A DNA stretch of 64,000 bases from Mycobacterium decipiens (lineage in GTDB: Bacteria > Actinomycetota > Actinomycetes > Mycobacteriales > Mycobacteriaceae), in the NCBI RefSeq assembly GCF_963853665.1, contig NZ_OY970459.1, positions 3,720,001 to 3,784,000 on the forward strand, in the 5' to 3' direction. This document shows positions 46,067 through 57,273 of the stretch, piece after piece. The notes under the pieces are model-generated. The model was not told the origin of the DNA and did no database searches. It saw only the letters and a list, made by a program, of their open reading frames with translations. Position numbers and translations under genes: made by a program. Position 1 is the stretch's first letter. Every line of letters starts with the position of its first letter.

Positions 46067-47373
46067 AGTCATTTACCGAACGCAACCAGATCGTCATCGG
46101 CGCCGTCGGGCTGGCGATCACCGCCGGCATCGTGGTGGGGTCGTTGCAGTACGACAAGCTGCCATTCTTCAAGCCCGGCAAGGACTACTCGGCCTACTTC
46201 GCCGACGCAGGTGGACTGACAAGCGGTGTGCCCGTACAAGTTTCGGGTTTGCAGGTGGGCGAGGTGTCGGCTATCGAGCTGGACGGGCCGCGGGTGCTGG
46301 TCACGTTCAGCGTCAAAAGGAACATCCGGCTCGGCGACCGCTCGGAGGCGGCGATCAAGACCAGGGGCATCCTGGGCACGAAGATGCTCGAGGTCACGTC
46401 CCAGGGCACCGGCCAGCTGGAGGGCACGATTCCGGTCGAACGCACCCGGTCGCCCTATCAGCTGCCCGACGCGCTCGGCGACCTGGCGACCACGATCAGC
46501 GGCCTGAACACCATTCAGTTGTCGGACTCGCTGCGGGTGTTGGCGGAGACGTTCTCCGATACCCCACCACAGCTGCGCATCGCGGTCGAGGGGGTGGCGC
46601 GGTTCTCCCAGACACTCAACGAGCGCGATGCGCAGCTGCGCGGCCTGCTCACCAACGCCAACAAGGCCTCGACGGTCCTGGCCGAGCGCAGCGATCAGAT
46701 CGTCGGCCTGGTCGCCAACACCAACGCGCTGCTGGCCGAGTTGGCAAGCCAAAGCGCCGCGCTGGATCAGATCTCCGGCAACATCTCGGGGCTCAGCCGG
46801 CAGCTGCTGGGACTCATCGCCGAGAACCGCGCCACGATGCGACCCGCACTCGACAAACTCAACGGCGTGCTGACGATCCTCGACAACCGCAAGGAACGCC
46901 TGCAGAGGTCGATCAAACTGCTCGGCGACTACTCGATGTCGCTGGGTGAATCGGTGTCGTCCGGTCCGTTCTTCAAGACCTACGTCGCCAACCTGCTGCC
47001 GGGACAGTTCCTGCAGCCGTTCATTGACGCGGCTTTCTCCGACCTCGGCCTGGACCCCAACGTCCTGCTCCCATCGGAACGCACCGACCCGCAGATCGGC
47101 CAGCCGGGCACACCGCCGCTGCCGATGCCCTACCCACGGACCGGCCAAGGCGGCGAACCGCGTCTGACTCTTCCCGACGCGATCACTGGCAACCCCGGGG
47201 ACCCTCGCTATCCCTACCGCGAGCCGCCACCGGCCCCGCCGCCGGGCGGCCCACCGCCGGGACCGCCGGCCGTGGCACCTCCCGAGTTGGCGTCCACCCC
47301 GCAGCCGACACCATCGCCGGTATTGGTGCCCGCGCCGGGTGAGGTAGCCCCCACGCCGGAGACCGGACAATGA
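46063..47373 (+). CDS. MceC-family protein
   Basis: The 436-residue product has an anchor (IVIGAVGLAITAGIVVGSL), an MCE domain (YFADAGGLTSGVPVQVSGLQVGEV), a helical needle region, and a proline-rich tail (YREPPPAPPPGGPPPGPP). GTG 46063 overlaps the mceB stop with GGGAGG upstream; GTG 46051 is possible. Its C-terminal tail suggests exposure at the cell wall. Confidence 0.93.
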   Translation: MKSFTERNQIVIGAVGLAITAGIVVGSLQYDKLPFFKPGKDYSAYFADAGGLTSGVPVQVSGLQVGEVSAIELDGPRVLVTFSVKRNIRLGDRSEAAIKTRGILGTKMLEVTSQGTGQLEGTIPVERTRSPYQLPDALGDLATTISGLNTIQLSDSLRVLAETFSDTPPQLRIAVEGVARFSQTLNERDAQLRGLLTNANKASTVLAERSDQIVGLVANTNALLAELASQSAALDQISGNISGLSRQLLGLIAENRATMRPALDKLNGVLTILDNRKERLQRSIKLLGDYSMSLGESVSSGPFFKTYVANLLPGQFLQPFIDAAFSDLGLDPNVLLPSERTDPQIGQPGTPPLPMPYPRTGQGGEPRLTLPDAITGNPGDPRYPYREPPPAPPPGGPPPGPPAVAPPELASTPQPTPSPVLVPAPGEVAPTPETGQ

Positions 47374-48701
47374 TCCGCCGGGGCAGAACCTGGCTGGGCG
47401 TCGTGCTGGTGCTGCTGTTGGCGGGTGGGGTGGTCGTGCTGCTGCGGACCGCCGAGACGATCAACCGCACAAAAGTCGTCGCCTACTTCGAGAACAGCAA
47501 CGGCGTCTTCATCGGCGACGATGTTCTCATTCTCGGTGTGCCCGTCGGCAGAATCACCAAGATCGAACCGCAGCCCGAACGGGTCAAGATTTCGTTTTGG
47601 TACGACAGCAAGTACAAAGTGCCGGCCGACGCGAAGGCCGCGATCCTGTCGCCGACGCTGGTGACCGCGCGCGCCATCCAACTCACCCCTGCCTACACCG
47701 GTGGGCCGGTGATGACCGACGACACGGTTATCCCGCGGGAACGCACCGCGGTTCCGGTGGAATGGGACGACGTCCGTGCGCAGCTGGCGAAACTGACCAA
47801 GGAATTGCAGCCCACCGAGCCCGGCGGCATGAGCCCCCTGGGCTCGGTCATCAACACCGCCGCCGACAACCTGCGCGGCCAGGGCGCCAACATCCGCGAC
47901 ACCATCGTCAAGCTGTCGCAAGCCGTTACGGCCCTCGGCGATCACAGCACCGACATCTTCTCCACCGTCAAGAATCTGGCGATCCTGGTGTCAGCGCTGC
48001 AGGACAGCACCACCGTGATGCGCCAACTCAACCAGAACCTGGCGACCGTGACCGGCCTGCTCGCCGATGATCCGGACGAGGTCGCCAACGCGGTGCGGGA
48101 CCTGGGCGCCGTGGTCGGCGAGGTTCAGACGTTCGTGGCGGACAACCGTGAAGCGCTGGGCACCACCTCCGACAAGTTGGCGGGAGTGACCCAGGCGCTG
48201 ACGGACAGCCTCGACGACGTCAAGCAATTACTACACGTGGCGCCCACCACGTTGCAGAACTACGTGAACATCTGGCAGCCGGCCCAGGGCGCGGTGAGTG
48301 CCGTGCCGATGCTCAACAACTTCGCCAATCCGATTTCCTTCCTGTGCGGCGCAATTCAGGCGGCGTCACGGCTGGGCGCCGAGGAGTCGGCGAAGCTGTG
48401 CGTGCAGTACCTGGCGCCGATCATCAAGAACCGCCAGTACAATTTCCTGCCCCTCTCGCAGAACGTTTTCGTCGGCGCCACGACACGACCGAATGAGCTG
48501 ACCTACAGCGAGGACTGGCTGCGTCCGGATTACATTCCGCCCCAGCCTGCTCCGTCGCAGGCAATTCCGTCGCCGCTGCTGCCGGCGGAGGTACCGCCCC
48601 CGCTAGGCGGCGGCCATCCGCCGGCGGAAGAAGCGCCCTTGACGCCGGACCCGGCTGCCGGCCTTCGCGGGCTAATGACTCCACCTGGAGTCGGACCATG
48701 A
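47370..48701 (+). CDS. MceD-family protein
   Basis: The 443-residue product has an anchor (WLGVVLVLLLAGGVVVLL), an MCE domain (VVAYFENSNGVFIGDDVLIL and GVPVGRITKI), the later helical segments characteristic of the family (QDSTTVMRQLNQNLATVTGLL), and a Pro-rich tail. ATG 47370 overlaps the mceC stop (ATGA). Confidence 0.93.
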   Translation: MIRRGRTWLGVVLVLLLAGGVVVLLRTAETINRTKVVAYFENSNGVFIGDDVLILGVPVGRITKIEPQPERVKISFWYDSKYKVPADAKAAILSPTLVTARAIQLTPAYTGGPVMTDDTVIPRERTAVPVEWDDVRAQLAKLTKELQPTEPGGMSPLGSVINTAADNLRGQGANIRDTIVKLSQAVTALGDHSTDIFSTVKNLAILVSALQDSTTVMRQLNQNLATVTGLLADDPDEVANAVRDLGAVVGEVQTFVADNREALGTTSDKLAGVTQALTDSLDDVKQLLHVAPTTLQNYVNIWQPAQGAVSAVPMLNNFANPISFLCGAIQAASRLGAEESAKLCVQYLAPIIKNRQYNFLPLSQNVFVGATTRPNELTYSEDWLRPDYIPPQPAPSQAIPSPLLPAEVPPPLGGGHPPAEEAPLTPDPAAGLRGLMTPPGVGP

Positions 48702-49852
48702 TGCGGGCTAGGTGGACAGGTATCGCGGCCGGCCTGGTCGTGTTGGCGGCCGCGGTGTCCGGCTGTGCCGGCTGGCGAGGGCTGAACTCACTTTCACTGC
48801 CGGGTGTCGAGGGCACGGGTCCTCACGCGTTCACCATTCAGGCGCAGATGCCCGACGTGGACAACATCGAGCCGAATTCCCGCGTCCGGGTTGGTGATGT
48901 GAATGTGGGCACGGTTACCAAGATCGAGCGTCAGGGCTGGCATGCATTGGTGACGATGCAGCTGAACGGCAACGTCGATCTGCCCGCCAACGCGACGGCC
49001 AACCTCGGACAGACCAGCCTGCTGGGTTCACTGCACATCGAGCTGGCTCCACCAACTGACGTGCCGCCCGAGGGCAAATTGGGAGAAGGCTCGTTGATCC
49101 GACTGTCGTCGGCGGGTAGGTTCCCGAGCACCGAGCAGGCGCTGGCCGCGGTGGCGCTGCTTCTCAACGGGGGCGGGGTCAGCAATATATACGACATCAC
49201 CGAGGCATTGAGCACCGCCTTCGCCGGCCGCGAGGACGACTTGCGCAGCCTGATCGAGCAGCTCGACCAAGCTATCGGCTACCTCGACGACCAGAAGGCC
49301 GACATCATCGCCGCTACCGAAAGCGTGAACAACCTCATCGGCCAGATCGCCGATCAGAAGCCGGTGGTAGACAAGGCATTACGAACTATCCCGGATGCGC
49401 TGGCCGTCCTGCGAGACGAGCGCGAAAACCTGGCCGAGGCCCTCGCGCAGCTGGGCAAGTTCAGCGCGCTGGCCGCTGACTCGGTCAACCAAACCAGGGA
49501 GGCACTGGTTCACGAACTCAAAGACCTTGGGCCGGTGCTGGAGTCGCTGGCCGACGCCGGTCCGGCACTGACCCGCGCGCTGAGCTTCTTGCCCACTTTC
49601 CCATTTCCCAAGGAGACGCTCACCAACTGGATGCGTGGCGACTACGCCAATCTGACGTTGGTCCTCGACTTGACACTGAGCCGCATCGACTCCGGATTCT
49701 TCACCGGAACACGCTGGGAGTGCGATCTTACGGAACTGGAGCTGCAATGGGGTCGCACCATCGGGCAGATGCCCAGCCCCTGTATCGCCGGTGGTCCGTT
49801 CAATCAAGGCAACCCGTTGATTGCTCCGTACCGATGGGACCAGGGGCCGTGA
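48698..49852 (+). CDS. MceE-family lipoprotein
   Basis: The 384-residue MCE protein with signal peptide AGLVVLAAAVSGC carries a lipobox, so it is lipid-anchored like the MceE/LprK/LprM proteins of other mce operons. Its MCE domain is about 40-125 (FTIQAQMPDVDNIEPNSRVR and VGDVNVGTVTKI). ATG 48698 overlaps the mceD stop; ATG 48701 is next in frame. Confidence 0.93.
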   Translation: MMRARWTGIAAGLVVLAAAVSGCAGWRGLNSLSLPGVEGTGPHAFTIQAQMPDVDNIEPNSRVRVGDVNVGTVTKIERQGWHALVTMQLNGNVDLPANATANLGQTSLLGSLHIELAPPTDVPPEGKLGEGSLIRLSSAGRFPSTEQALAAVALLLNGGGVSNIYDITEALSTAFAGREDDLRSLIEQLDQAIGYLDDQKADIIAATESVNNLIGQIADQKPVVDKALRTIPDALAVLRDERENLAEALAQLGKFSALAADSVNQTREALVHELKDLGPVLESLADAGPALTRALSFLPTFPFPKETLTNWMRGDYANLTLVLDLTLSRIDSGFFTGTRWECDLTELELQWGRTIGQMPSPCIAGGPFNQGNPLIAPYRWDQGP

Positions 49853-49853
49853 C

Positions 49854-51356
49854 ATGCGCCTGACTCGGCAAATTCTCATCCAGATGGCGATCTTCGCCCT
49901 AGTGGCGACCACCGCTTTGTTGATCATGGTCTTCGGGTATATGCAAGTGCCCGCTCTTCTTGGCGTCGGGTACTACCGCGTGACCCTCGAGTTGCCCGAG
50001 TCGGGCGGGTTGTATGCGAGGAGCAATGTCACCTATCGCGGCGTCGAAGTCGGCACGGTGGAAAGCGTTGAGCTGACCGATACCGGTGTCGCCGCGGTGC
50101 TGTCGCTGAAGTCCGACGTCAGGATTCCGGCCGACCTGGAAGCCGAGGTGCACAGCGTGTCCTCGGTCGGCGAGCAGTATGTTCAGCTGCTTCCCCGCAG
50201 CGGCAACGGTCCGTCCTTGCAGGATGTCGGTGTGATCCCGCGGGACCGCACCCGCGTTCCGACGGATATCAACACGGTGTTGGACGAAACCAACCGCGGC
50301 CTGCAGGCGATTCCACGGGATAACCTGAAGACTGTTGTCGACGAGACGTACCTCGCCGTCAGCGGGCTAGGGCCCGAGCTTCGACGGTTGATCAACGGGT
50401 CCAGCACGCTGGCCATCGACGCCCGCGCCAACCTTGACTCACTGACCACGTTGATCGACCAATCCAAGCCGGTGCTGGACACGCAGACCGACACCGCTGG
50501 CGCCATCCAGGCGTGGGCTATGAACCTGGCGAGCATCAGCGAGCAACTGCAACGCCAGGACCCAGCCCTGGCCAGGATCCTCGATAGAGGTCCCGGGGCC
50601 GCCGAGGAGCTGCGCGCACTATTCGCGCGGCTGCAGCCCACGCTGCCCATCGTGCTGGCAAACCTGGTCAGCGTCGGGGAGGTGGCTGTCGCCTACCGAC
50701 CGAGCCTCGAGCAATTGCTGGTGCTGCTGCCTCAGGGCACCGCCGTCACGCAGGCCGTGGGTACACACAAGCGCAACACGATCCAGGACTACAAGGGCGA
50801 TGCGTTGGTCTTCAATCTGAACCTGATGCTGCCTGCGCTACCGGCGCCGATCCCGCTACCACCGCAGCAGCTCCCGCCGCCGTGCACCACCGGCTTTCTG
50901 CCCGCCCAGCAGCAGCGGGTGCCCACCTTCGAGGACTACCCCGACCGCCCGCCCGGATATTTGTACTGCCGGGTGCCCCAGGACGCGCCATTTAACGTGC
51001 GGGGTGCTCGCAACCTGCCTTGCGTGACCGTCCCAGGCAAACGCGCCCCGATGGTGAAGATGTGTGAGAGCGACGAGCACTACGTGCCGCTCAACGAGGG
51101 CTACAACTGGAAGGGCGACCCCAACGCCACACTGTCTGGGCAGCCGATACCGCAACTGCCCCCGGAGACGGCACCGCCACAAGGCGCTCCGCCGCCGAGT
51201 TCAGCGCCGCCACCGCCCATTGCGGCTGCTGAATACGACCCGGCAACCGGTACGTATGTGGGTCCGGACGGGCGCATATACACCCAAGCTAACCTTGGCC
51301 AGAGTGCAGCAGAGGAGCGAACATGGCAGACGATGTTGCTGCCCCCGAAGAAGTGA
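49854..51356 (+). CDS. MceF-family protein
   Basis: The 500-residue product has an anchor (IQMAIFALVATTALLIMVFG), an MCE domain (YYRVTLELPESGGLYARSNV and TYRGVEVGTVESVEL), a helical needle, and a C-terminal extension rich in Pro with Cys pairs (PPCTTGF, YLYCRVP-like, LPCVTVPG, KMCESDEHY). ATG 49854 lies 2 nt after the mceE stop. It is the last of six Mce subunits and overlaps the next Mce-associated gene by 34 nt. Confidence 0.93.
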   Translation: MRLTRQILIQMAIFALVATTALLIMVFGYMQVPALLGVGYYRVTLELPESGGLYARSNVTYRGVEVGTVESVELTDTGVAAVLSLKSDVRIPADLEAEVHSVSSVGEQYVQLLPRSGNGPSLQDVGVIPRDRTRVPTDINTVLDETNRGLQAIPRDNLKTVVDETYLAVSGLGPELRRLINGSSTLAIDARANLDSLTTLIDQSKPVLDTQTDTAGAIQAWAMNLASISEQLQRQDPALARILDRGPGAAEELRALFARLQPTLPIVLANLVSVGEVAVAYRPSLEQLLVLLPQGTAVTQAVGTHKRNTIQDYKGDALVFNLNLMLPALPAPIPLPPQQLPPPCTTGFLPAQQQRVPTFEDYPDRPPGYLYCRVPQDAPFNVRGARNLPCVTVPGKRAPMVKMCESDEHYVPLNEGYNWKGDPNATLSGQPIPQLPPETAPPQGAPPPSSAPPPPIAAAEYDPATGTYVGPDGRIYTQANLGQSAAEERTWQTMLLPPKK

Positions 51357-52000
51357 GTGATTCGACGACTCACCAGGAGCAACCCGAACCTGCCAAGGTC
51401 GGTGAGACCACAGGTGCAGCCGGCGAGGCCGGAGACCAGGACAAGGCAGCGCCCGACGTCCAGGAAGAGGCCGGCGAAGCTCACGACACCGAGCAGGAGA
51501 CACCGGCCAAGCCGCAGATGTCGAAGGTGCGGCTGGCGATCGTCGCGGGATTGGTGGTCGTGGTGGCGCTGGCGGCGTTGGCGGGTTGGGTCGGGTTCCG
51601 CGCATACAATTCGTATCAGGCCGACCAGCAACGCAAGCTGTACGTGCAGGTCGCCCGGCAAGGTGCGCTGAATCTCACCACTATCGACTGGCACCAGGCC
51701 GACGCCGATATTCAGCGCATCCTGAATTCGTCGACCGGCACCTTCTACGACGACTTCCAGCGCCGCGCGCAGCCGTTCATCGAGGTCGTCAAACATTTTC
51801 AGTCGAAATCAGAGGGAACCATCACCGCGGCCGCGCTGGAGTCGGAGTCGGATGATCAGGCCCAGGTGCTGCTAGCGGTGACTGTCAGGACGTCGACTGC
51901 TGATGCGGTCGAACAACGTCCTCGTGCGTGGCGGATGCGCATCACGGTGAAGAAGCTGGGTGACGAGGCCAAAGTAGCCAACGTGGAGTTCGTGCCATGA
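51323..52000 (+). CDS. Mce-associated membrane protein, end of operon
   Basis: The 225-residue product has a long acidic cytosolic start (about 1-65, rich in Glu, Ala, Gln), one membrane helix (LAIVAGLVVVVALAALAGWVGF), and a C-terminal Mam domain (TTIDWHQADADIQRILNSST and FYDDFQRRAQPFIEVVKHFQ). It matches the Mam proteins encoded after mce1 and mce3 operons. ATG 51323 lies inside mceF. The stop is 14 nt from the convergent murI stop. Confidence 0.88.
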   Translation: MADDVAAPEEVSDSTTHQEQPEPAKVGETTGAAGEAGDQDKAAPDVQEEAGEAHDTEQETPAKPQMSKVRLAIVAGLVVVVALAALAGWVGFRAYNSYQADQQRKLYVQVARQGALNLTTIDWHQADADIQRILNSSTGTFYDDFQRRAQPFIEVVKHFQSKSEGTITAAALESESDDQAQVLLAVTVRTSTADAVEQRPRAWRMRITVKKLGDEAKVANVEFVP

Positions 52001-52014
52001 GGCAGATGGGACTA

Positions 52015-52826
52015 CTAGCGGATGCGCGAGGCGTGCACGGGTTGCACACCACCGATCACCGGACCAAGAAATCGCGCGGCCAGTTTGGTGAAGGCTTCGG
52101 GGTCGCCCGTGGCTTCGAATATCCGGGTTGCCGGCGGCGCGTCATGCGGACGCAGCAGATCCATCTCGGTGAGTACCCGGACCACTTCCTTGGCGGTCTC
52201 CTCGGCGCTGGAGACCAGCGTGACGTTCTCGCCCAGCGCCAGTTGAATCAGTCCGGACAGCAGTGGATAGTGCGTGCATCCAAGCACCAGCGTGTCGACC
52301 TCGGCGCGTTGCAGCGGCTCCAGGTAGCCCTGCGCCAGACCGAGCACCTGACGACCGCTGGTGACGCCGCGCTCGACGAAGTCCACGAACCGGGGGCAGG
52401 CCACCGCGGTGATTTCGGTGTCGCGGGCCGCGGCGAACGCGTCCTGATAGGCGTGTGAGGTAATCGTCGCCCGCGTGCCGATGACCCCGATGCGGCCATT
52501 GCGGGTGGCGGCCACCGCGCGCCGGACCGCCGGCAAGATCACCTCGACGACGGGCACGTCGTAGCGCTCGCGTGCATCCCGCAGGCACGCCGACGATGCC
52601 GAGTTGCAGGCGATCACCAGCGCCTTGACGCCTCGGCCGACCAGATCGTCAGCGATGGCCAGCGCATGCGCACGGATCTCCGGGATGGTCAGCGGACCGT
52701 ACGGTCCGTTGCCGGTGTCGCCGACGTAGACGATGTCCTCGTCGGGCAGTTGGTCGATGATGGCCCGCGCGACCGTGAGTCCCCCGACGCCGGAATCGAA
52801 GACTCCGACGGGAGCGAACGGCGAAC

Positions 52827-52830
<4 letters not shown>
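52015..52830 (-). CDS. murI: Glutamate racemase (Rv1338)
   Basis: The 271-residue product equals the H37Rv MurI length. Both catalytic Cys are present: IACNSASS (about 75) and LGCTHYP (about 185). The N-terminal [10 protein letters not shown] signature and GDTGNGPYG are also there. It interconverts L- and D-glutamate for peptidoglycan. ATG 52830 overlaps the rhomboid stop as ATGA. Its stop faces the mce island 14 nt away. Confidence 0.96.
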
Positions 52831-54484
<1,654 letters not shown>

Positions 54485-54766
54485 TTACCCACCCGCGACG
54501 GCGGGGAGGATGGTGACCGAGTCGCCGTCGGCGATCTCGGTGTCCAAGCCGCCGGAGAACCGCACGTCCTCGTCGTTGACGTAGATGTTGACGAAGCGGT
54601 GCAGCTTGCCCGGGGACGAGGGGTCGACCAGGCGCTCGGAAATCCCCGAGTAGTTGGCCTCCAGGTCGTCGATGACTGCACCCAAGGTGTCGCCACTGGC
54701 CGAGACACGCTTCTGGCCGCTCGTGTGTGGCCGCAGGATGGTCGGGATGGACACGGTGACGGTCAT
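54485..54766 (-). CDS. cysO: CysO: ubiquitin-fold sulfur carrier (Rv1335)
   Basis: The 93-residue MoaD/ThiS-like protein ends in the diglycine ILPAVAGG required for thiocarboxylate formation. FVNIYVNDEDVRFSGG and IADGDSVTIL are the fold signatures. It carries sulfide to CysM and is released by Mec. It sits 21 nt after mec ends and 21 nt before cysM starts. Confidence 0.97.
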   Translation of the reverse strand: MTVTVSIPTILRPHTSGQKRVSASGDTLGAVIDDLEANYSGISERLVDPSSPGKLHRFVNIYVNDEDVRFSGGLDTEIADGDSVTILPAVAGG

Positions 54767-54787
54767 GGCGGCCTTCCTCGGGGCGGT

Positions 54788-55201
54788 TTAGTACTGCTCG
54801 ACGACATTGACGGGTTCTTCGGTGACGGCGCCATCGACGATGCGATAGCTGCGTAGCTCGTGCCGGTGCGGGTCACGGGTGGACACCAGCACATAGTGCG
54901 CGTCGGGTTCGGCGGCCAGCTCCACGTCTGTGCCGCTCGGGTACGCCTCGGTCGCGGTGTGCGAGTGGTAGATAACGACGGGTACCTCGTCAGCATTCTC
55001 CATCGTCTGCCACAACTTGAGTTGCTCGCCGGAGTCGAACCGGTAGAAGGTCGGTGATCGCTCGGCATTGACCATCGGGATGTGCCGCTCGGGACGGTCG
55101 GAGCCCTCGGGTCCGGCCAGCACTCCGCAGGCTTCGTCGGGGTGGTCGCGACGCGCGTGGGCGACCATCGCATCCACCAGGTCGGCGCGAATCACCAGCA
55201 C
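54788..55201 (-). CDS. mec: Mec: JAMM zinc peptidase releasing cysteine from CysO (Rv1334)
   Basis: The 137-residue MPN+/JAMM protein has the full metal motif HSHTATEAYPSGTD (HxH-x7-SxxD) and an upstream Glu in the N-terminal helix region (HPDEACGVLAG). It hydrolyses the CysO-Cys peptide bond. GTG 55201 is preceded by GAGGA at 8-nt spacing. The H37Rv annotation is a few residues longer at the N-terminus. Confidence 0.95.
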   Translation of the reverse strand: MLVIRADLVDAMVAHARRDHPDEACGVLAGPEGSDRPERHIPMVNAERSPTFYRFDSGEQLKLWQTMENADEVPVVIYHSHTATEAYPSGTDVELAAEPDAHYVLVSTRDPHRHELRSYRIVDGAVTEEPVNVVEQY

Positions 55202-55249
55202 GTAGACGTTCCTCTCTGGATATCCCCGGATGTCCGCGAAGGTTCACGT

Positions 55250-56305
55250 TCAGGCCCCGAATGCTCCGGGCAACGTGTTGCGGTAGGTCGGTATTCCGGC
55301 CACCGGATCGGCGGCAAGCACACCGACCAGCACCGCACGAGCTAGGCAATCGGCCGCCGCCGCACCCACCGCGGTCACCAGCTGAGTCTCCGGAGACAAC
55401 GCGGCAGGCACCGGGTACTCGCTGGCCTGCGGCGTCACCTCGACCGCGCCGGTGGCCAGTGCGAAAACCGTATCGCCGTCCAGCGGCGTGTGGGCGGGCC
55501 GGATGGCGCGGGCCAGTCCGTCGTGGGCGGCAATCGCGACGCGCCGACAGCCGGCCGGGCTCAGCAGGGCGTCCGTCGCTACCACCGCAATTGTGGTGTT
55601 TAGCACGCTCAATGGGGACGGTAGCCGCGCCAGCGCATCGATCTGCTCGGCCGGCGGGGCCCTCAGCGCGAACTCACCGATCAGGTCGGCCATCCACGGT
55701 AGGCCGGTGGCCGGATCGATCACGTTGCCCACGGAGTTCACCGCGACCAGCGCTCCGACGGTGACGCCGGACCGCAGGGTGACAGAGGCCGTCCCGACAC
55801 CGCCCTTGAGGACGCCGGCCCGCGCCCCCACCCCGGCGCCGACCGTCCCGACAGCCAGGACCGCGTCGTGCGCCCCACCCTCGCCGCCGCCAGCGGCAGT
55901 ACAGGCCAAGTAGCCGAATTCAGCCGTCGGCCGACAGTTCCAGCCGCCGACCGGGAGGTCGAAAATCACCGCACCCGGCACGATGGGCACCACGCCGACG
56001 CCCATCGCCACGCCGCGCTGGTGTTCCTCCAGCCAACGCATGACGCCGTCAGCGGCGGCCAGACCGTAAGCGCTGCCGCCGGCGAGCAGGACGGCGTCAA
56101 CGAAGCGCACGCTGTTGGCCGGGTCCAGCAGGTCAGTCTCCCGGGTTCCGGGCGCGCCACCCCGGCAATCGACCGCGCCAACGGTCCCCGGTGGCGGCAG
56201 CACCACCGTGACGCCACAGGCCCACCCGGCGCCCAGCGACGCGTTGGGGTCCAATCTCTGGTAGTGGCCAACCTGAATGCCCCCGACGTCGGTGATGGAG
56301 TTCAT
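55250..56305 (-). CDS. DmpA/P1-type (S58) aminopeptidase family protein (Rv1333)
   Basis: The 351-residue member of peptidase family S58 begins SITDVGGIQVGHYQRLD and has GGSAYGLAAADGVMRWLEE and the self-cleavage/nucleophile region GGVGTASVTL, where DmpA relatives cut themselves before a Ser or Thr. It probably matures into two chains by autoproteolysis. Natural substrate unknown. ATG 56305 overlaps the upstream stop (ATGA). Confidence 0.9.
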   Translation of the reverse strand: MNSITDVGGIQVGHYQRLDPNASLGAGWACGVTVVLPPPGTVGAVDCRGGAPGTRETDLLDPANSVRFVDAVLLAGGSAYGLAAADGVMRWLEEHQRGVAMGVGVVPIVPGAVIFDLPVGGWNCRPTAEFGYLACTAAGGGEGGAHDAVLAVGTVGAGVGARAGVLKGGVGTASVTLRSGVTVGALVAVNSVGNVIDPATGLPWMADLIGEFALRAPPAEQIDALARLPSPLSVLNTTIAVVATDALLSPAGCRRVAIAAHDGLARAIRPAHTPLDGDTVFALATGAVEVTPQASEYPVPAALSPETQLVTAVGAAAADCLARAVLVGVLAADPVAGIPTYRNTLPGAFGA

Positions 56306-56892
56306 CCGGCCGGTTTCCCCATAAGCACCAGAACCAGGTATTCCTGCAGAACCGTCAGCCACTGGTAGACGTCGAAGTGCGGGGCCAAGGGATGGTCAGC
56401 CGGGAGGCGCTCCGGCCCCCGCGGACCGATTTCGAGCATCACTCCCAGCGTCAGCCGAAGGTCGTTGACGGCCGCAATCCAGGCGTTCGCGTCGGATTCG
56501 GTCAGCTCCAACCGGCCACCATTGTCCGGAACCGTATCCAATAACTGCTGTGCGGCAACACGTTTGGCGTCAATGATCTCAGGTTCGTGCAGGCTGCGCA
56601 GCGCAGCATTGAGGCTCTCAGAGTCATCTACGGGGGCATCGTCATCCAGATCGTCCGGTTTGTGAAAATCGGGCAGCAACCGACGCAGCGTCGGGTCGCC
56701 CGGACGCTCGGTATGCCCGGTCTTGATGCCGGTGATCTCCTCGAGTTCGTCTGACGGCGAAGAGGATTCGCGATTGTCGAGCAGCCCGATCATCGCGCCT
56801 GCCAGGTTCTTGAGCAGCGCCGCCTCATGCGGGGCCAAGGACGACCGAAAGCGGGGACCATGGCGGGTCTCGACGCGCTTCCACCTGCGCAC
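56302..56892 (-). CDS. DUF2017 protein (Rv1332)
   Basis: From GTG 56892 the product has 196 residues. It is a conserved actinobacterial DUF2017 protein with LAPHEAALLKNLAGAMIGLL at the N-terminus, DPTLRRLLPDF in the middle and DANAWIAAVNDLRLTLG before a helical C-terminus. It is nearly always next to clpS, so a link to N-end-rule proteolysis is plausible but unshown. A longer start at 56958 (218 residues, H37Rv annotation) would overlap clpS by about 40 nt. Confidence 0.88.
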   Translation of the reverse strand: MRRWKRVETRHGPRFRSSLAPHEAALLKNLAGAMIGLLDNRESSSPSDELEEITGIKTGHTERPGDPTLRRLLPDFHKPDDLDDDAPVDDSESLNAALRSLHEPEIIDAKRVAAQQLLDTVPDNGGRLELTESDANAWIAAVNDLRLTLGVMLEIGPRGPERLPADHPLAPHFDVYQWLTVLQEYLVLVLMGKPAG

Positions 56893-56917
56893 TATGGATC
56901 CCGGATACCCTCGAATC

Positions 56918-57223
56918 TCACCGGTCCTGCTGCATCGTCGCCCACAAACCGGCGGCATGCAGCTTGGACACGTCGACCTCCATAGACTCCCGGCTACCAG
57001 CCGATACCACTGCCTTGCCTTCGTTGTGCACTTGCAGCATCAGTTTGGTGGCATGTGGCTCGCTGTAGCCGAACAACTTCTGGAACACATAGGTCACATA
57101 CGACATCAAGTTGACCGGGTCGTCCCACACGATGGTGACCCATGGCATGGCAGTCACGCCAACTGGAGCCCCCTCGCGCTGCCGGGTGGTACCGGGCTTG
57201 GCGGGCGCTGACACAACAGCCAT
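56918..57223 (-). CDS. clpS: ClpS: ClpAP/ClpC adaptor (Rv1331)
   Basis: The 101-residue adaptor is the same length as the H37Rv protein. The core reads [20 protein letters not shown], with the Asn-Asp pair and Met that bind N-degrons, then [17 protein letters not shown] with the conserved His. It delivers N-end-rule substrates to the Clp protease. It is first in the minus-strand run to murI and divergent from pncB1 over a gap of only 50 nt. Confidence 0.96.
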   Translation of the reverse strand: MAVVSAPAKPGTTRQREGAPVGVTAMPWVTIVWDDPVNLMSYVTYVFQKLFGYSEPHATKLMLQVHNEGKAVVSAGSRESMEVDVSKLHAAGLWATMQQDR

Positions 57224-57273
57224 GGCCCCAGGATACCGAGCACGCCGGCGAAGCGAGCCGATACCGTGGCGGT

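Noticed and set aside
46069..47370. Minus-strand frame of 433 codons across mceC
   Set aside because: It is antisense to a motif-complete MceC gene, with no family motifs of its own.
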